A stretch of DNA of 5,741 bases from Ktedonobacteraceae bacterium (lineage in GTDB: Bacteria; Chloroflexota; Ktedonobacteria; Ktedonobacterales; Ktedonobacteraceae). The stretch is taken from positions 1 through 5,741 of the forward strand of contig JAFMRP010000361.1 in NCBI GenBank assembly GCA_017354095.1. The letters are read 5' to 3'. Below, piece by piece: positions 1 through 5,741 of this stretch. The first letter of the stretch is position 1. Each line of letters starts with the position of its first letter. The translations under genes and the position numbers were made by a program. The notes under the pieces were generated by a model. That model worked only from the letters and a program-made list of their open reading frames with translations, had not been told where the DNA came from and did no database searches.

Positions 1-14
1 GTCCCTTGCCGGGG

Positions 15-107
15 TGCGGGGTGCTGCTGCTCCGACCACCTGACGAACGCAGTTCGTAGCTGCGTAGCAGCGTTGGTGGTCGGAATAAGAGCACAGGGGT
101 CCCCGCA
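15..107. repeat. Folded inverted-repeat element with three-way junction
   Basis: No gene is visible here. Positions 31-40 (TCCGACCACC) and 75-84 (GGTGGTCGGA) are a perfect 10-bp inverted repeat. Inside it lie two perfect hairpins: 43-48 with 52-57 (loop GCA) and 59-63 with 67-71 (loop GTA). Only six bases of the enclosed segment stay unpaired, so it forms a compact three-way junction. Outside, 15-21 (TGCGGGG) can pair with 101-107 (CCCCGCA) and 22-25 with 90-93, extending the fold imperfectly. 96-104 (GGGGTCCCC) is an alternative small hairpin. Both loops fit the C(GNA)G pattern known for very stable DNA mini-hairpins. It could be a dispersed REP/MITE-like repeat, the end of a mobile element whose body lies to the left, or a structured RNA. 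The sequence alone does not decide. Confidence 0.6.
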
Positions 108-122
108 TTTCTTCTTACTCCT

Positions 123-139
123 CGCCGCCGAAGGCGGCG
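123..139. repeat. GC-rich hairpin with GAA triloop
   Basis: CGCCGCC (123-129) and GGCGGCG (133-139) form a perfect 7-bp stem around the loop GAA. The closing pair is C-G, as in the two hairpins at 43-71, so it probably belongs to the same structured block. No T-run follows on either strand, so a Rho-independent terminator is unlikely, although it could slow transcription arriving from the left. Confidence 0.55.
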
Positions 140-144
140 TATGG

Positions 145-158
145 TTCATTCAAATGAA
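145..158. promoter_or_regulatory. Candidate operator palindrome upstream of MFS gene
   Basis: TTCATT (145-150) and AATGAA (153-158) are perfect 6-bp inverted half-sites separated by two bases. The site lies 39-52 bases before the first possible MFS start codon. Size, AT-rich half-sites and position resemble operators of TetR-type repressors, and such a regulator is encoded in the window at 4152-4778. I see no convincing -35/-10 pair next to it, and the same half-sites do not recur before tetR, so assignment to that regulator is speculative. A chance palindrome is possible. Confidence 0.3.
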
Positions 159-196
159 TATAGCCACAACACTAGAAATGGTAAAGAAAAGATACA

Positions 197-1777
197 ATGG
201 AGAGAAATCTAAGGAATGAAATGCATGGGCGTTTTGAATCTATCCATACGGGAACAAAGATCCTCCCCGTTACAGCTCCAACCGAGAAGATTCATCATGC
301 TGTCGGCCTATCCACTCTACGTGTAGATAGGCCTCAGACCTACGTCAATAAGTGGGCTATCCTCGGCCTCTCTGCGTCGGCAACCTTTATGACCACGCTG
401 GATGGTTCAATTGTCAATATTGCTCTACCGAGTATAGCAAGCACCTTTCACGTGGGATTGAGCGGAGCCATCGAGTGGATCGTTATTGGCTATCTCGTTG
501 TGATTGCTGCCACACTCCTCACCTTTGGACGCCTTGCTGATATGCTTGGCCGGAAACCAATCTTCTTTGCCGGGCTGATCATGTTTGTACTCGGATCGAT
601 GCTGTGTGGCCTCGCCTCCTCTCTTCCCCTCCTCATCCTTGCGCGCCTTTTTCAGGGACTTGGTGGGGCACTGCTGTTTTCCGTAAATATCGCCATGATC
701 ACCAGTAGATTTCCAAGCCATGAACGAGGATTAGCCCTGGGCTTGAATGGTGTGGTGGTATCGCTGGGTGTAGCTGTTGGACCAACTCTTGGAGGAATCA
801 TTACGCAATATTTGACCTGGCGCTGGATATTTTATGTGAACGCTCCAATCAGTATCCTCATTCTCCTCGCCGCGCTGTACTGGTACAGAGAGCCGCACAC
901 ACGGCGAGAGGTGCGGGAGCGCTTTGATCCGTTAGGCGCAACCGTACTGGCTGTTGGACTGGCCGCGATTACTCTTGGTCTCTCTTTTGGCCAGGAATGG
1001 GGATGGCTTTCTCCTGGCACGCTTGGCGCTCTTGGACTGGGGCTCGTCATGCTGGCTGTCGCGGCGTACGTTGAATCCCATGTCGAGTATCCCATCGTCA
1101 ATCCAGGCCTCATTACGAATCGTGTCTTCGCGTTCGCCAATATAAGCTTCATACTCTGTATGATGGCTTTGTTTGCGCCTGGCTTTCTTCTGCCATTTTA
1201 TCTGGAAGAATTGCGCGGCTTCTCACTGATCCAGACCGGCCTGTTGCTTACTCCCCTGCCTCTGATGCTGGCCGTTACGGCTCCCTTGAGCGGCTCACTC
1301 GCGGATCGTATCGGGGCGCGCTGGCTCTCGCCTCTGGGACTGGGTATTGCATGCTTCGGGCTGTTCCTGCTCGGCCTGGTCAATACACAAAGTCCCCTCT
1401 GGGATATCATCTGGCGGCTCGCGGTTATCGGCTTGGGCCAGGGCCTTTTTCAGTCGCCTAATACGCGTACCCTGATGGGGGCGGCCCCTCGTCATGCTCA
1501 GGGAGAAGCATCGGGATTGCTTGCTACAGGACGTGTCATTGGACAAAGTATGAGCGTAGCCCTTATAGGGACAATCTTTGCGGCTTTGGGAGGCGCTGCG
1601 GCAGGTACACGCCTGGAGTCGGCACAAAACCTTCCCACAGCCAGTATCAGCGAACTGCAACAGGCATTTGTGAATAGCTTCCATGTCGCCCTGCTGGTCT
1701 GTGCCGCTTTCGCTGCTCTTGGCATTTTCACTGTGCTGGCGCGAGATAAGGAGCCTGCTGCGGATAAACAGTCGTAA
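197..1777 (+). CDS. MFS drug:H+ antiporter, DHA2 (14-TMS, EmrB/QacA) family
   Basis: This is an inner-membrane proton-coupled efflux transporter, 526 residues, normal for the 14-helix DHA2 group. Visible family motifs, in order: motif D1 in helix 1 (LDGSIVNIALP, 68-78, with the membrane-embedded D69); motif A in the helix 2-3 loop (GRLADMLGRK, 111-120); motif B in helix 4 (R150, with QGLGG at 153-157); motif C in helix 5 (GPTLGG, 195-200); and the WRWIFYVNAP signature (208-217). A motif-A-like repeat (GSLADRIGAR, 366-375) marks the second half. About 50 polar residues precede helix 1, longer than usual. The first ATG (197) has only a weak purine tract before it, while the ATG at 221 (M9) follows AAGGAA, so translation may begin there. 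Downstream it converges on the aminotransferase gene with 33 bases between stops and no clear terminator. Substrate cannot be read from the sequence; export of a drug or of the neighbouring operon's product is inferred. Confidence 0.95.
   Translation: MERNLRNEMHGRFESIHTGTKILPVTAPTEKIHHAVGLSTLRVDRPQTYVNKWAILGLSASATFMTTLDGSIVNIALPSIASTFHVGLSGAIEWIVIGYLVVIAATLLTFGRLADMLGRKPIFFAGLIMFVLGSMLCGLASSLPLLILARLFQGLGGALLFSVNIAMITSRFPSHERGLALGLNGVVVSLGVAVGPTLGGIITQYLTWRWIFYVNAPISILILLAALYWYREPHTRREVRERFDPLGATVLAVGLAAITLGLSFGQEWGWLSPGTLGALGLGLVMLAVAAYVESHVEYPIVNPGLITNRVFAFANISFILCMMALFAPGFLLPFYLEELRGFSLIQTGLLLTPLPLMLAVTAPLSGSLADRIGARWLSPLGLGIACFGLFLLGLVNTQSPLWDIIWRLAVIGLGQGLFQSPNTRTLMGAAPRHAQGEASGLLATGRVIGQSMSVALIGTIFAALGGAAAGTRLESAQNLPTASISELQQAFVNSFHVALLVCAAFAALGIFTVLARDKEPAADKQS
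211..223 (+). promoter_or_regulatory. Ribosome binding site favouring an internal MFS start
   Basis: AAGGAA (211-216) sits four bases before the in-frame ATG at 221-223 (residue 9 of the longest reading frame). The upstream ATG at 197 is preceded only by AAAGAAAAGA (183-192). The spacing of the internal site is a little short, so the choice remains open. Either start leaves the whole membrane domain intact. Confidence 0.4.
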
Positions 1778-1810
1778 TGCAGGACTCGTCTTCGCATCAT
1801 GTCGATGGCA

Positions 1811-2947
1811 TCACGCCCTTGCCCTATCGATCACCTGCGCCAGAATCCTTATCCCGGCGTCGATATCGTCGTATGCGGCGCAGCTATAAGCCAGGCGCAG
1901 ATGGTGAGCACCATCTGAGGGGTTTAAGAAAAACCCCTCGCCGCTTGCCATTTCCACACCTTCCTGGAGCGCCAGCCGCTTGACATCTTGCGCAAAAACA
2001 TGCTCCGGCAAACGAAGCCAGGTGAAAAAGCCGCCCGCCGGACGAGTCCACCTTACGTCGGCAGGCATGTAGCGCTCCAGGGCGGCAAGCGCCGCGTCAC
2101 GACGCGATTGATAGAGGGATCGCACCTGCGCCATATGCTTCTCCCAGTATCCTTGACGACAGTATTCTGCGACTATATGGGCCGTGAATGGGTTAGCGCC
2201 ACCTCCCATCTGCGTCGTCCCACAGCCGATACAGCGCTGGATGGCATCCTCCGGCCCAAGTAGCCAGCCCAGGCGCAGTCCAGGTGCCAGCGTTTTCGAG
2301 AAACTGCCAATGCTCAATACCTGCTTGCCATTTGCCAGGGCATAGAAACTGCGAGGCACCGTAGCCTCAAAAGAGAGGTCGCGATAGACATCATCCTCCA
2401 CGATCAAGAAGCCATAGCGACGCGCTAGCTTGATAACCTCAAGACGACGCGCTTCAGCTAGCGTACTGCCTGTTGGATTGTGAAAGTTAGGAATGGTATA
2501 GAGCATACAGGGCGATTTACCGCGTGCGTACAGCTCTGCGACTTGCTGCTCCAACGCGCTGGTAATAAGCCCCTCGTCGTCCATGGGAACCGCGTACAAC
2601 TCGACCTGGTGGTCCCGGAAAATATGAATCGCATCCGCGTACGTTGGAGCCTCGACCAGCACCACGCCTCCCGATCTGGCGTAGAGCCGCGTGAGCATAT
2701 CTACCGCGTGCGTTGAGCCAGCAACCACCATCAGATTCTCAATCTGGATAGAGAGATCCTGTTCTCGGCGCAATTTCTCTCTCAATACCTCAAGCAGGCT
2801 CTGCGTCCCCTGCTCCGGGCCATACTGGAGTGCTATAGAAGCCTGAGAGGTATTGATAACACTCTGCACCGAAGCATAAAGCTCGGCAGTCAGAAGCGCC
2901 CCCGGGTCAGGATGACCAATCAGAAACGAAATACAATTTTCTCCCAT
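1811..2947 (-). CDS. PLP-dependent class I/II aminotransferase (LysN/MocR-like, no HTH domain)
   Basis: This is a cytosolic fold-type I aminotransferase of 378 residues, moving an amino group between an amino acid and a 2-oxo acid through pyridoxal phosphate. Expected residues are all present: Y42 in LQYGPEQG (substrate/phosphate contact), N157 in NFHNPTG, D185 and Y188 in VEDDVYRD (pyridine nitrogen and ring oxygen), the Schiff-base lysine K218 in GSFSKTLAPGLRLGW, and R351 in HHLRLAY (substrate carboxylate). The pattern fits the 2-aminoadipate/aromatic aminotransferase (LysN, ARO8-like) and MocR catalytic-domain group, but there is no GntR DNA-binding domain, so it is an enzyme rather than a regulator. 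The ATG at 2947 is the only start: the frame upstream closes at a stop within six codons with no other start codon. The N-terminus is therefore some 20-30 residues shorter than usual. It begins 8 nt after the P450 stop, with GAGGGA in the end of the P450 gene as a probable ribosome site, implying translational coupling. Substrate unknown. Confidence 0.93.
   Translation of the reverse strand: MGENCISFLIGHPDPGALLTAELYASVQSVINTSQASIALQYGPEQGTQSLLEVLREKLRREQDLSIQIENLMVVAGSTHAVDMLTRLYARSGGVVLVEAPTYADAIHIFRDHQVELYAVPMDDEGLITSALEQQVAELYARGKSPCMLYTIPNFHNPTGSTLAEARRLEVIKLARRYGFLIVEDDVYRDLSFEATVPRSFYALANGKQVLSIGSFSKTLAPGLRLGWLLGPEDAIQRCIGCGTTQMGGGANPFTAHIVAEYCRQGYWEKHMAQVRSLYQSRRDAALAALERYMPADVRWTRPAGGFFTWLRLPEHVFAQDVKRLALQEGVEMASGEGFFLNPSDGAHHLRLAYSCAAYDDIDAGIRILAQVIDRARA
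1901..1939. other. Two adjacent hairpins inside the aminotransferase 3' end
   Basis: ATGGTG/CACCAT (1901-1906 and 1909-1914, two-base centre) is directly followed by a perfect 9-bp stem, GAGGGGTTT/AAACCCCTC (1917-1925 and 1931-1939, five-base loop). Both lie in codons for the segment EGFFLNPSDGAHHL near residues 336-350. The position is about 125-160 bases past the convergent MFS stop, so they could act on read-through from that side or shield the 3' end of the operon mRNA. There is no T-run on either strand, so they are not typical intrinsic terminators. Codon constraint may explain them. Confidence 0.35.
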
Positions 2948-2955
2948 GCCCTGTA

Positions 2956-4131
2956 CTATCCCTCAGCCTGAAACGTCACTGGCAAACTGCGAATGACAAA
3001 AACAATCCCCATATCAGCCATCACCGGCACACCCTCAACACGTTGTAACCCCTTGAGTTGTTCCAGCATCATCGGTAGCACAATCTTGGCTTCCAGCCGG
3101 GCAAGCGGGGCTCCAACGCAGAAGTGAATGCCATGCCCGAATGTCATGTGACGATTAGACGCGCGCTGAATGTCAAATTGATCTGGATTGGCGAACTGGG
3201 CCGGATCACGGTTAGCGGATGCCAGCCAGGCCAGAACGAACTGGTTGGCCGGGATATGCTGGCCCCCCAGCTCAACGTCGGTAGTGGTCATGCGGAAGAG
3301 CAGCCAGACGGGTGGCAGATAGCGGAGCACCTCTTCAATCGCTGTGGGCATTAAATCCGGTTCTTGCCGCAGGCGTTCCAACAGCTCAGGATGGTCGGTG
3401 ACACAGACAATGAAGTTGGCGATTAAATTTTTGGTCGTCTCCTGTCCGGCAGCTAGCAGCAAAGTGCAAAAGCTGACCAGCTCTTGCTCGCTCAACCGCT
3501 CTCCATCGACTTCGGCTATGCTTAATGCGCTGATCAGATCTTCGCGCGGAGAACGTCTCCGTTCCGCCAACAGCTGGGAGAAGTAGTCAGACATCTCTTC
3601 CTGCATGGATCGTTCCGATCCCATCAAGCTCTCGGTGTCGCCAATGCGCGCCCACTTTTGAAATATATTCCAATCCTCCGATGGCACGCCGAGCAGTTCC
3701 GCGATCACTTTCGCGGGCAGGGGAAAGGCCATGTCTGAAACAATGTCCATCTTCCCCGTCGCTCGCACCTCGTCCAGCAGCTCTTGCGTCACCCGGGTGA
3801 TACGATCTGAGAGGCGCGCAACTGCCCGTGGAGTAAAGGCCTGGTTGACCAGGTTGCGCAATTTGCGATGCTCCGGCGGATCTTTGGCGACCAGGGTATC
3901 CTGAAAAAAAGAACCGACCAGTCCGAGCGGCTTCGAGGAAAAACGGCTGTGGTCAGTGACAACTGCTGACACGTCCTCATAACGAAAGACCTGCCACATA
4001 TGCATCTGCTCATCGTAGATAGCTGGCTGATTGGTGCGCATCCGCTCGAACCAGGCGTAGACCTGTGGAATCTCTGTAAGGTTGTATTGACGAAATCGCG
4101 TCGCTGCTTGCGAATCTGATTGAGGCTGCAT
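2956..4131 (-). CDS. Cytochrome P450 (soluble bacterial class)
   Basis: This is a heme-thiolate monooxygenase of 391 residues, typical of soluble bacterial P450s, with no membrane anchor. Landmarks in order: C-helix segment DPPEHRKLR (84-92), where H88 and R92 normally contact heme propionates; I-helix oxygen-activation motif AAGQETT (227-233), with the acid-alcohol pair E231/T232; K-helix ExxR as E267-V-L-R270; and the heme-binding loop FGHGIHFCVG (331-340), with axial C338, followed by APLARLEAKI. All essential residues are intact. It resembles the CYP107/CYP109-like hydroxylases of actinobacteria, bacilli and Chloroflexota, which act on macrolides, fatty acids, terpenes and other small molecules; the substrate cannot be predicted here. 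The ATG at 4131 has AGAAAGG eight bases upstream. It follows tetR by 20 nt and precedes the aminotransferase by 8 nt. No ferredoxin or reductase gene is in the window, so electron transfer partners must be encoded elsewhere. Confidence 0.97.
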   Translation of the reverse strand: MQPQSDSQAATRFRQYNLTEIPQVYAWFERMRTNQPAIYDEQMHMWQVFRYEDVSAVVTDHSRFSSKPLGLVGSFFQDTLVAKDPPEHRKLRNLVNQAFTPRAVARLSDRITRVTQELLDEVRATGKMDIVSDMAFPLPAKVIAELLGVPSEDWNIFQKWARIGDTESLMGSERSMQEEMSDYFSQLLAERRRSPREDLISALSIAEVDGERLSEQELVSFCTLLLAAGQETTKNLIANFIVCVTDHPELLERLRQEPDLMPTAIEEVLRYLPPVWLLFRMTTTDVELGGQHIPANQFVLAWLASANRDPAQFANPDQFDIQRASNRHMTFGHGIHFCVGAPLARLEAKIVLPMMLEQLKGLQRVEGVPVMADMGIVFVIRSLPVTFQAEG

Positions 4132-4151
4132 AGATTCGACCTTTCTGTTGG

Positions 4152-4778
4152 CTACTTTCTTTTAATCCCTTCAAAAAAGATACGTCCAACCTGGTCAATA
4201 AGTTCTTCCGGAGAAAATCGTTCCTGGCTGATGAACTGCTCCCAACTGCTAAACGTGAGCAAACTCATAAAGCTGATGAGCATCAACCCCGTTGAGAGTT
4301 CCGGGTTGAATGAGCCGTCTATCTTGCCTTCCTCTAACATTGCCCTGATTTGCCCGGTAGGCCGCCCCAGGCGATCACGTATGCGCCCCTTATTTTCGAT
4401 CAGAATGTTGCGCATATCCCGATTGCGGTAAAGAAATTGCAGCGACTGCGTACGCATGCCGTGTTGTTCCAGGTAAGCATAGCGCAGGATACGCTCCAAT
4501 TTAGCACTCGCGGTCTCCGTGGAGGCCGCGATCTGCTCAATCATACGCTCAAACCGCTCCAGATGACGCTCGAAAAGCGCGAAGACAAGATCTTCCTTGC
4601 CGGGAAAATGCTGATACAATGTGCCTTTGGCTACACCGGCTCTGGCCGCAATCTCGTCCATCGAGGTGTCATGATAGCCTTTATCGATGAACATTACTTC
4701 CGCTATTTCCAGGATAAGCTCCGCTCGCTCCTGGCGCAGCCTCTCTTTAAGCTGACGATGCGGCGTGTCCGTTGACAT
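4152..4778 (-). CDS. TetR/AcrR-family transcriptional regulator
   Basis: This is a ligand-responsive DNA-binding repressor of 208 residues, normal for the family. The N-terminal TetR_N helix-turn-helix is clear: helix 1 around residues 18-34 (ILEIAEVMFIDKGY), T38-S39-M40-DEIAARAGVAKGTLYQHF (helices 2 and 3, about 38-58) and the following FPGKEDLVFALF (helix 4, 58-69). The rest is the variable helical ligand-binding and dimerisation domain, with no residues that reveal the ligand. The start is well supported: AGGAAGG (complement of 4785-4791) lies six bases before the ATG. It is the first gene of the tetR-P450-aminotransferase operon, so it probably represses its own transcription and thereby the P450. 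Control of the MFS gene or of the divergent gene at 5124 is possible but not shown. Confidence 0.95.
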   Translation of the reverse strand: MSTDTPHRQLKERLRQERAELILEIAEVMFIDKGYHDTSMDEIAARAGVAKGTLYQHFPGKEDLVFALFERHLERFERMIEQIAASTETASAKLERILRYAYLEQHGMRTQSLQFLYRNRDMRNILIENKGRIRDRLGRPTGQIRAMLEEGKIDGSFNPELSTGLMLISFMSLLTFSSWEQFISQERFSPEELIDQVGRIFFEGIKRK

Positions 4779-4825
4779 CTGGTACCTTCCTGCTCGCGAA
4801 CTCTTACCGGGAGATCCCTACCAAA

Positions 4826-4835
4826 TATTGCAATA
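4826..4835. promoter_or_regulatory. Perfect palindrome TATTGCAATA in the tetR leader
   Basis: This is a ten-base perfect palindrome between the predicted tetR promoter and its start codon, about 35-45 bases downstream of the expected transcription start. A repressor bound here could block elongation. It does not extend beyond ten bases, and short AT-rich palindromes arise readily by chance, so this is a weak candidate. Confidence 0.2.
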
Positions 4836-4870
4836 ACCTGTCGATCTCTCTATTCTACGTAAACTTATTA

Positions 4871-4901
4871 GTCAAATTGTATACGCGAAGGTCAGAATTG
4901 T
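4871..4901. promoter_or_regulatory. Direct-repeat candidate operator over the tetR promoter
   Basis: GTCAAATTGT (4871-4880) and GTCAGAATTGT (4891-4901) are near-identical direct repeats starting 20 bases apart, about two helical turns, so they present the same face of the DNA. One covers the -10 and the other touches the -35 of the minus-strand promoter. That is a natural position for an autorepressor such as the TetR protein. TetR regulators usually bind inverted rather than direct repeats, so another regulator is possible. Part of the similarity comes from promoter elements themselves. Confidence 0.35.
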
Positions 4902-4904
4902 CAA
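4876..4904 (-). promoter_or_regulatory. Sigma-70-type promoter of the tetR-P450-aminotransferase operon
   Basis: Read on the minus strand, TTGACA (complement of 4899-4904) is followed by a 17-base spacer and TACAAT (complement of 4876-4881). The -35 is consensus and the -10 differs at one position, with ideal spacing. Transcription would start near 4869, giving an mRNA leader of roughly 90 nt before the tetR ATG. No comparable promoter is visible before the P450 or the aminotransferase, supporting one transcript for all three genes. Confidence 0.65.
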
Positions 4905-5123
4905 AAGTACCTCTCCTGCTGTTTCCACAAAATCACCCCCCCGTTTGGTGCCCTCTCTATACTGAAAGCGAGAATACCTCTGTCCCAGAAACGTATCTCT
5001 TGAGCCAATGGCGGGTGGTCAATCAGTCCAACCCGGGCCCTCATACCAGCTGGGAAAAAGAGATCTATATACTCCCTACCGCACGCAGCGTCTATTTCGT
5101 ACATCACAAGAAAGGGGAAATAC

Positions 5124-5741
5124 ATGCAAAACGTCCAGGTCGCGCTCATTAACGCTTCGACACAGCTATCAGATCAGGAAGTACAATCCGCCCTACCAGC
5201 ACTGCAAACGCAAATCCATCGCGATTTTGCTCCCGCATGGGGTATTGACGCTGATCTTGAGTTCATATCCGGTGCTCATCAGCAGCCCCCGCTCAACAAA
5301 TGGTGGGTCGTGGTGCTCGATAACCCCGACCAGGCGGTGATGCTGGGCTATCACGATCAGACGAACCAGGGACTCCCGTTGGGCAAAATCTTTGTGAGCC
5401 CGGACAAGCAGATGGGCTACCAGTGGACCGTGATCGCGAGCCATATCTTGCTGGAAACACTTGCTGACCCCGATATTAACCGGGTCGCATGTGTACAACG
5501 TCATGATAGCTCGATCTTCTATGCCTGCGATATCTGTGATCCCTGCCAATCGGAGCAAAACGGTTACAATATCGACGACACACGCGTTTCAGACTTCGTC
5601 TACCCGTCGTGGTTTGAGTCCTTCCGGGCACCAAACAGCACCCAGTTTGATCAATGCGATAAGATAGAGAAGCCCTTTGCTCTACTCTCCGGCGGGTATT
5701 GCACCGTCCTGGATATGAAAACTGCCTTGGCTGGCAGACCA
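5124..5741 (+). CDS. Partial hypothetical protein, putative degenerate metallopeptidase-like family
   Basis: The reading frame starts at the ATG at 5124, with AAAGGGG (5111-5117) six bases upstream, and runs 206 codons without a stop to the window edge; the C-terminus is missing. There is no signal peptide or membrane helix, so it is probably cytosolic. Recognisable blocks are WWVVVLDNP (60-68), LGYHDQTNQGLPLGKIFV (74-91), WTVIASHILLETLADP (101-116), YACDICDPC (133-141), VSDFVYPSWF (155-164) and PFALLSGGY (184-192). From memory, these blocks define an uncharacterised family of about 200-230 residues in which the third block usually reads SHELLE, a zinc-peptidase-like HExxE motif. Here it is H107-I108-L-L-E111, with the putative catalytic glutamate replaced. 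C135, C138 and C141 form CxxCxxC, and C123, C178 and C193 are also present. It is divergent from tetR. Function is unknown, and the family assignment needs a profile search. Confidence 0.85.
   Translation, partial: MQNVQVALINASTQLSDQEVQSALPALQTQIHRDFAPAWGIDADLEFISGAHQQPPLNKWWVVVLDNPDQAVMLGYHDQTNQGLPLGKIFVSPDKQMGYQWTVIASHILLETLADPDINRVACVQRHDSSIFYACDICDPCQSEQNGYNIDDTRVSDFVYPSWFESFRAPNSTQFDQCDKIEKPFALLSGGYCTVLDMKTALAGRP

Larger units (their letters stand above)
4779..5123. other. Divergent intergenic region (345 bp)
   Basis: This region separates tetR (leftward) from the gene at 5124 (rightward). Its left third is AT-rich and carries the minus-strand promoter, direct repeats and a palindrome listed separately. 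For the rest I see no RNA gene, no terminator and no convincing coding region. Reading frames that cross it on either strand lack ribosome sites and overlap the flanking genes. For the rightward gene, -10-like TATACT boxes occur at 4958-4963 and 5068-5073, but neither has a recognisable -35 at the right distance, so its promoter remains undefined. Confidence 0.6.

Noticed and set aside
15..107. tRNA or CRISPR repeat at the left end
   Set aside because: The fold has two rather than three inner arms, with no anticodon-length loop, no CCA-type acceptor and no T-arm signature. There are no regularly spaced repeats.
1295..1800. Minus-strand open frames opposite the end of the MFS gene
   Set aside because: They are antisense shadows of a clear membrane-protein gene, rich in Arg, Ser and Pro as expected for a complement frame, with no motifs.
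1778..1810. Possible bidirectional terminator between the convergent MFS and aminotransferase genes
   Set aside because: Only a weak four-base pairing (CATC/GATG) is seen and there is no T-run on either strand.
4120..4775. Plus-strand open frames opposite tetR
   Set aside because: They are complement-frame shadows of a well-supported TetR gene, with no independent start signals.
4958..5073. TATACT boxes as promoter for the gene at 5124
   Set aside because: Both copies match a -10, but the bases 17 upstream (ACCCCC and ACCAGC) do not resemble a -35 and there is no extended -10, so neither was annotated.
4901..5149. Minus-strand 82-codon open frame in the intergenic region
   Set aside because: It lacks a convincing ribosome site, overlaps the start of the better supported plus-strand gene and ends on the -35 of the tetR promoter. 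No family is recognised.
4772..5152. Plus-strand 126-codon open frame spanning the intergenic region
   Set aside because: It overlaps the starts of both tetR and the gene at 5124, has no ribosome site, contains the tetR promoter and shows no recognisable domain or protein-like composition.

Overview
The window holds four complete genes and one gene cut by the right edge. It looks like an accessory or secondary-metabolism/detoxification locus of a soil-type bacterium. Base composition is moderately GC-rich. The partial gene on the right belongs to a small protein family that I remember from Ktedonobacteria (Chloroflexota) and some other developmentally complex bacteria, so a Ktedonobacter-like host is my best guess. 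That rests on memory of protein resemblance, not on a marker gene.

Layout from left to right. Positions 1-196 hold no gene. They carry a compact, strongly folded element: a 10-bp outer stem enclosing two hairpins, followed by a third hairpin. All three hairpins have a C(GNA)G triloop. A short palindrome follows that could be an operator. A plus-strand gene (197-1777) then encodes a 14-helix MFS drug/proton antiporter of the DHA2 (EmrB/QacA) type. It converges on a minus-strand run of three closely packed genes read right to left: a TetR-family regulator (4778 to 4152), a soluble bacterial cytochrome P450 (4131 to 2956) and a fold-type I PLP aminotransferase (2947 to 1811). The gaps are 20 nt and 8 nt, so this is almost certainly one operon. 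A near-consensus sigma-70 promoter (TTGACA, 17-nt spacer, TACAAT on the minus strand) lies about 100-125 nt upstream of tetR and is overlapped by a pair of direct repeats. Across a 345-bp divergent intergenic region, the plus-strand partial gene starts at 5124 and stays open to the window end.

Working model (inference): the TetR protein senses a small molecule and controls its own operon. The P450 hydroxylates or otherwise oxidises a substrate, and the aminotransferase interconverts an amino acid and a keto acid on the same or a related molecule. The convergent MFS pump may export the product or the inducer. No ferredoxin or ferredoxin reductase for the P450 is present, so redox partners must come from elsewhere. 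The most distinctive items are the C(GNA)G triloop hairpin cluster at the left end and the partial protein, whose apparent metallopeptidase-like HExxE motif reads HILLE and which carries a CxxCxxC cluster.
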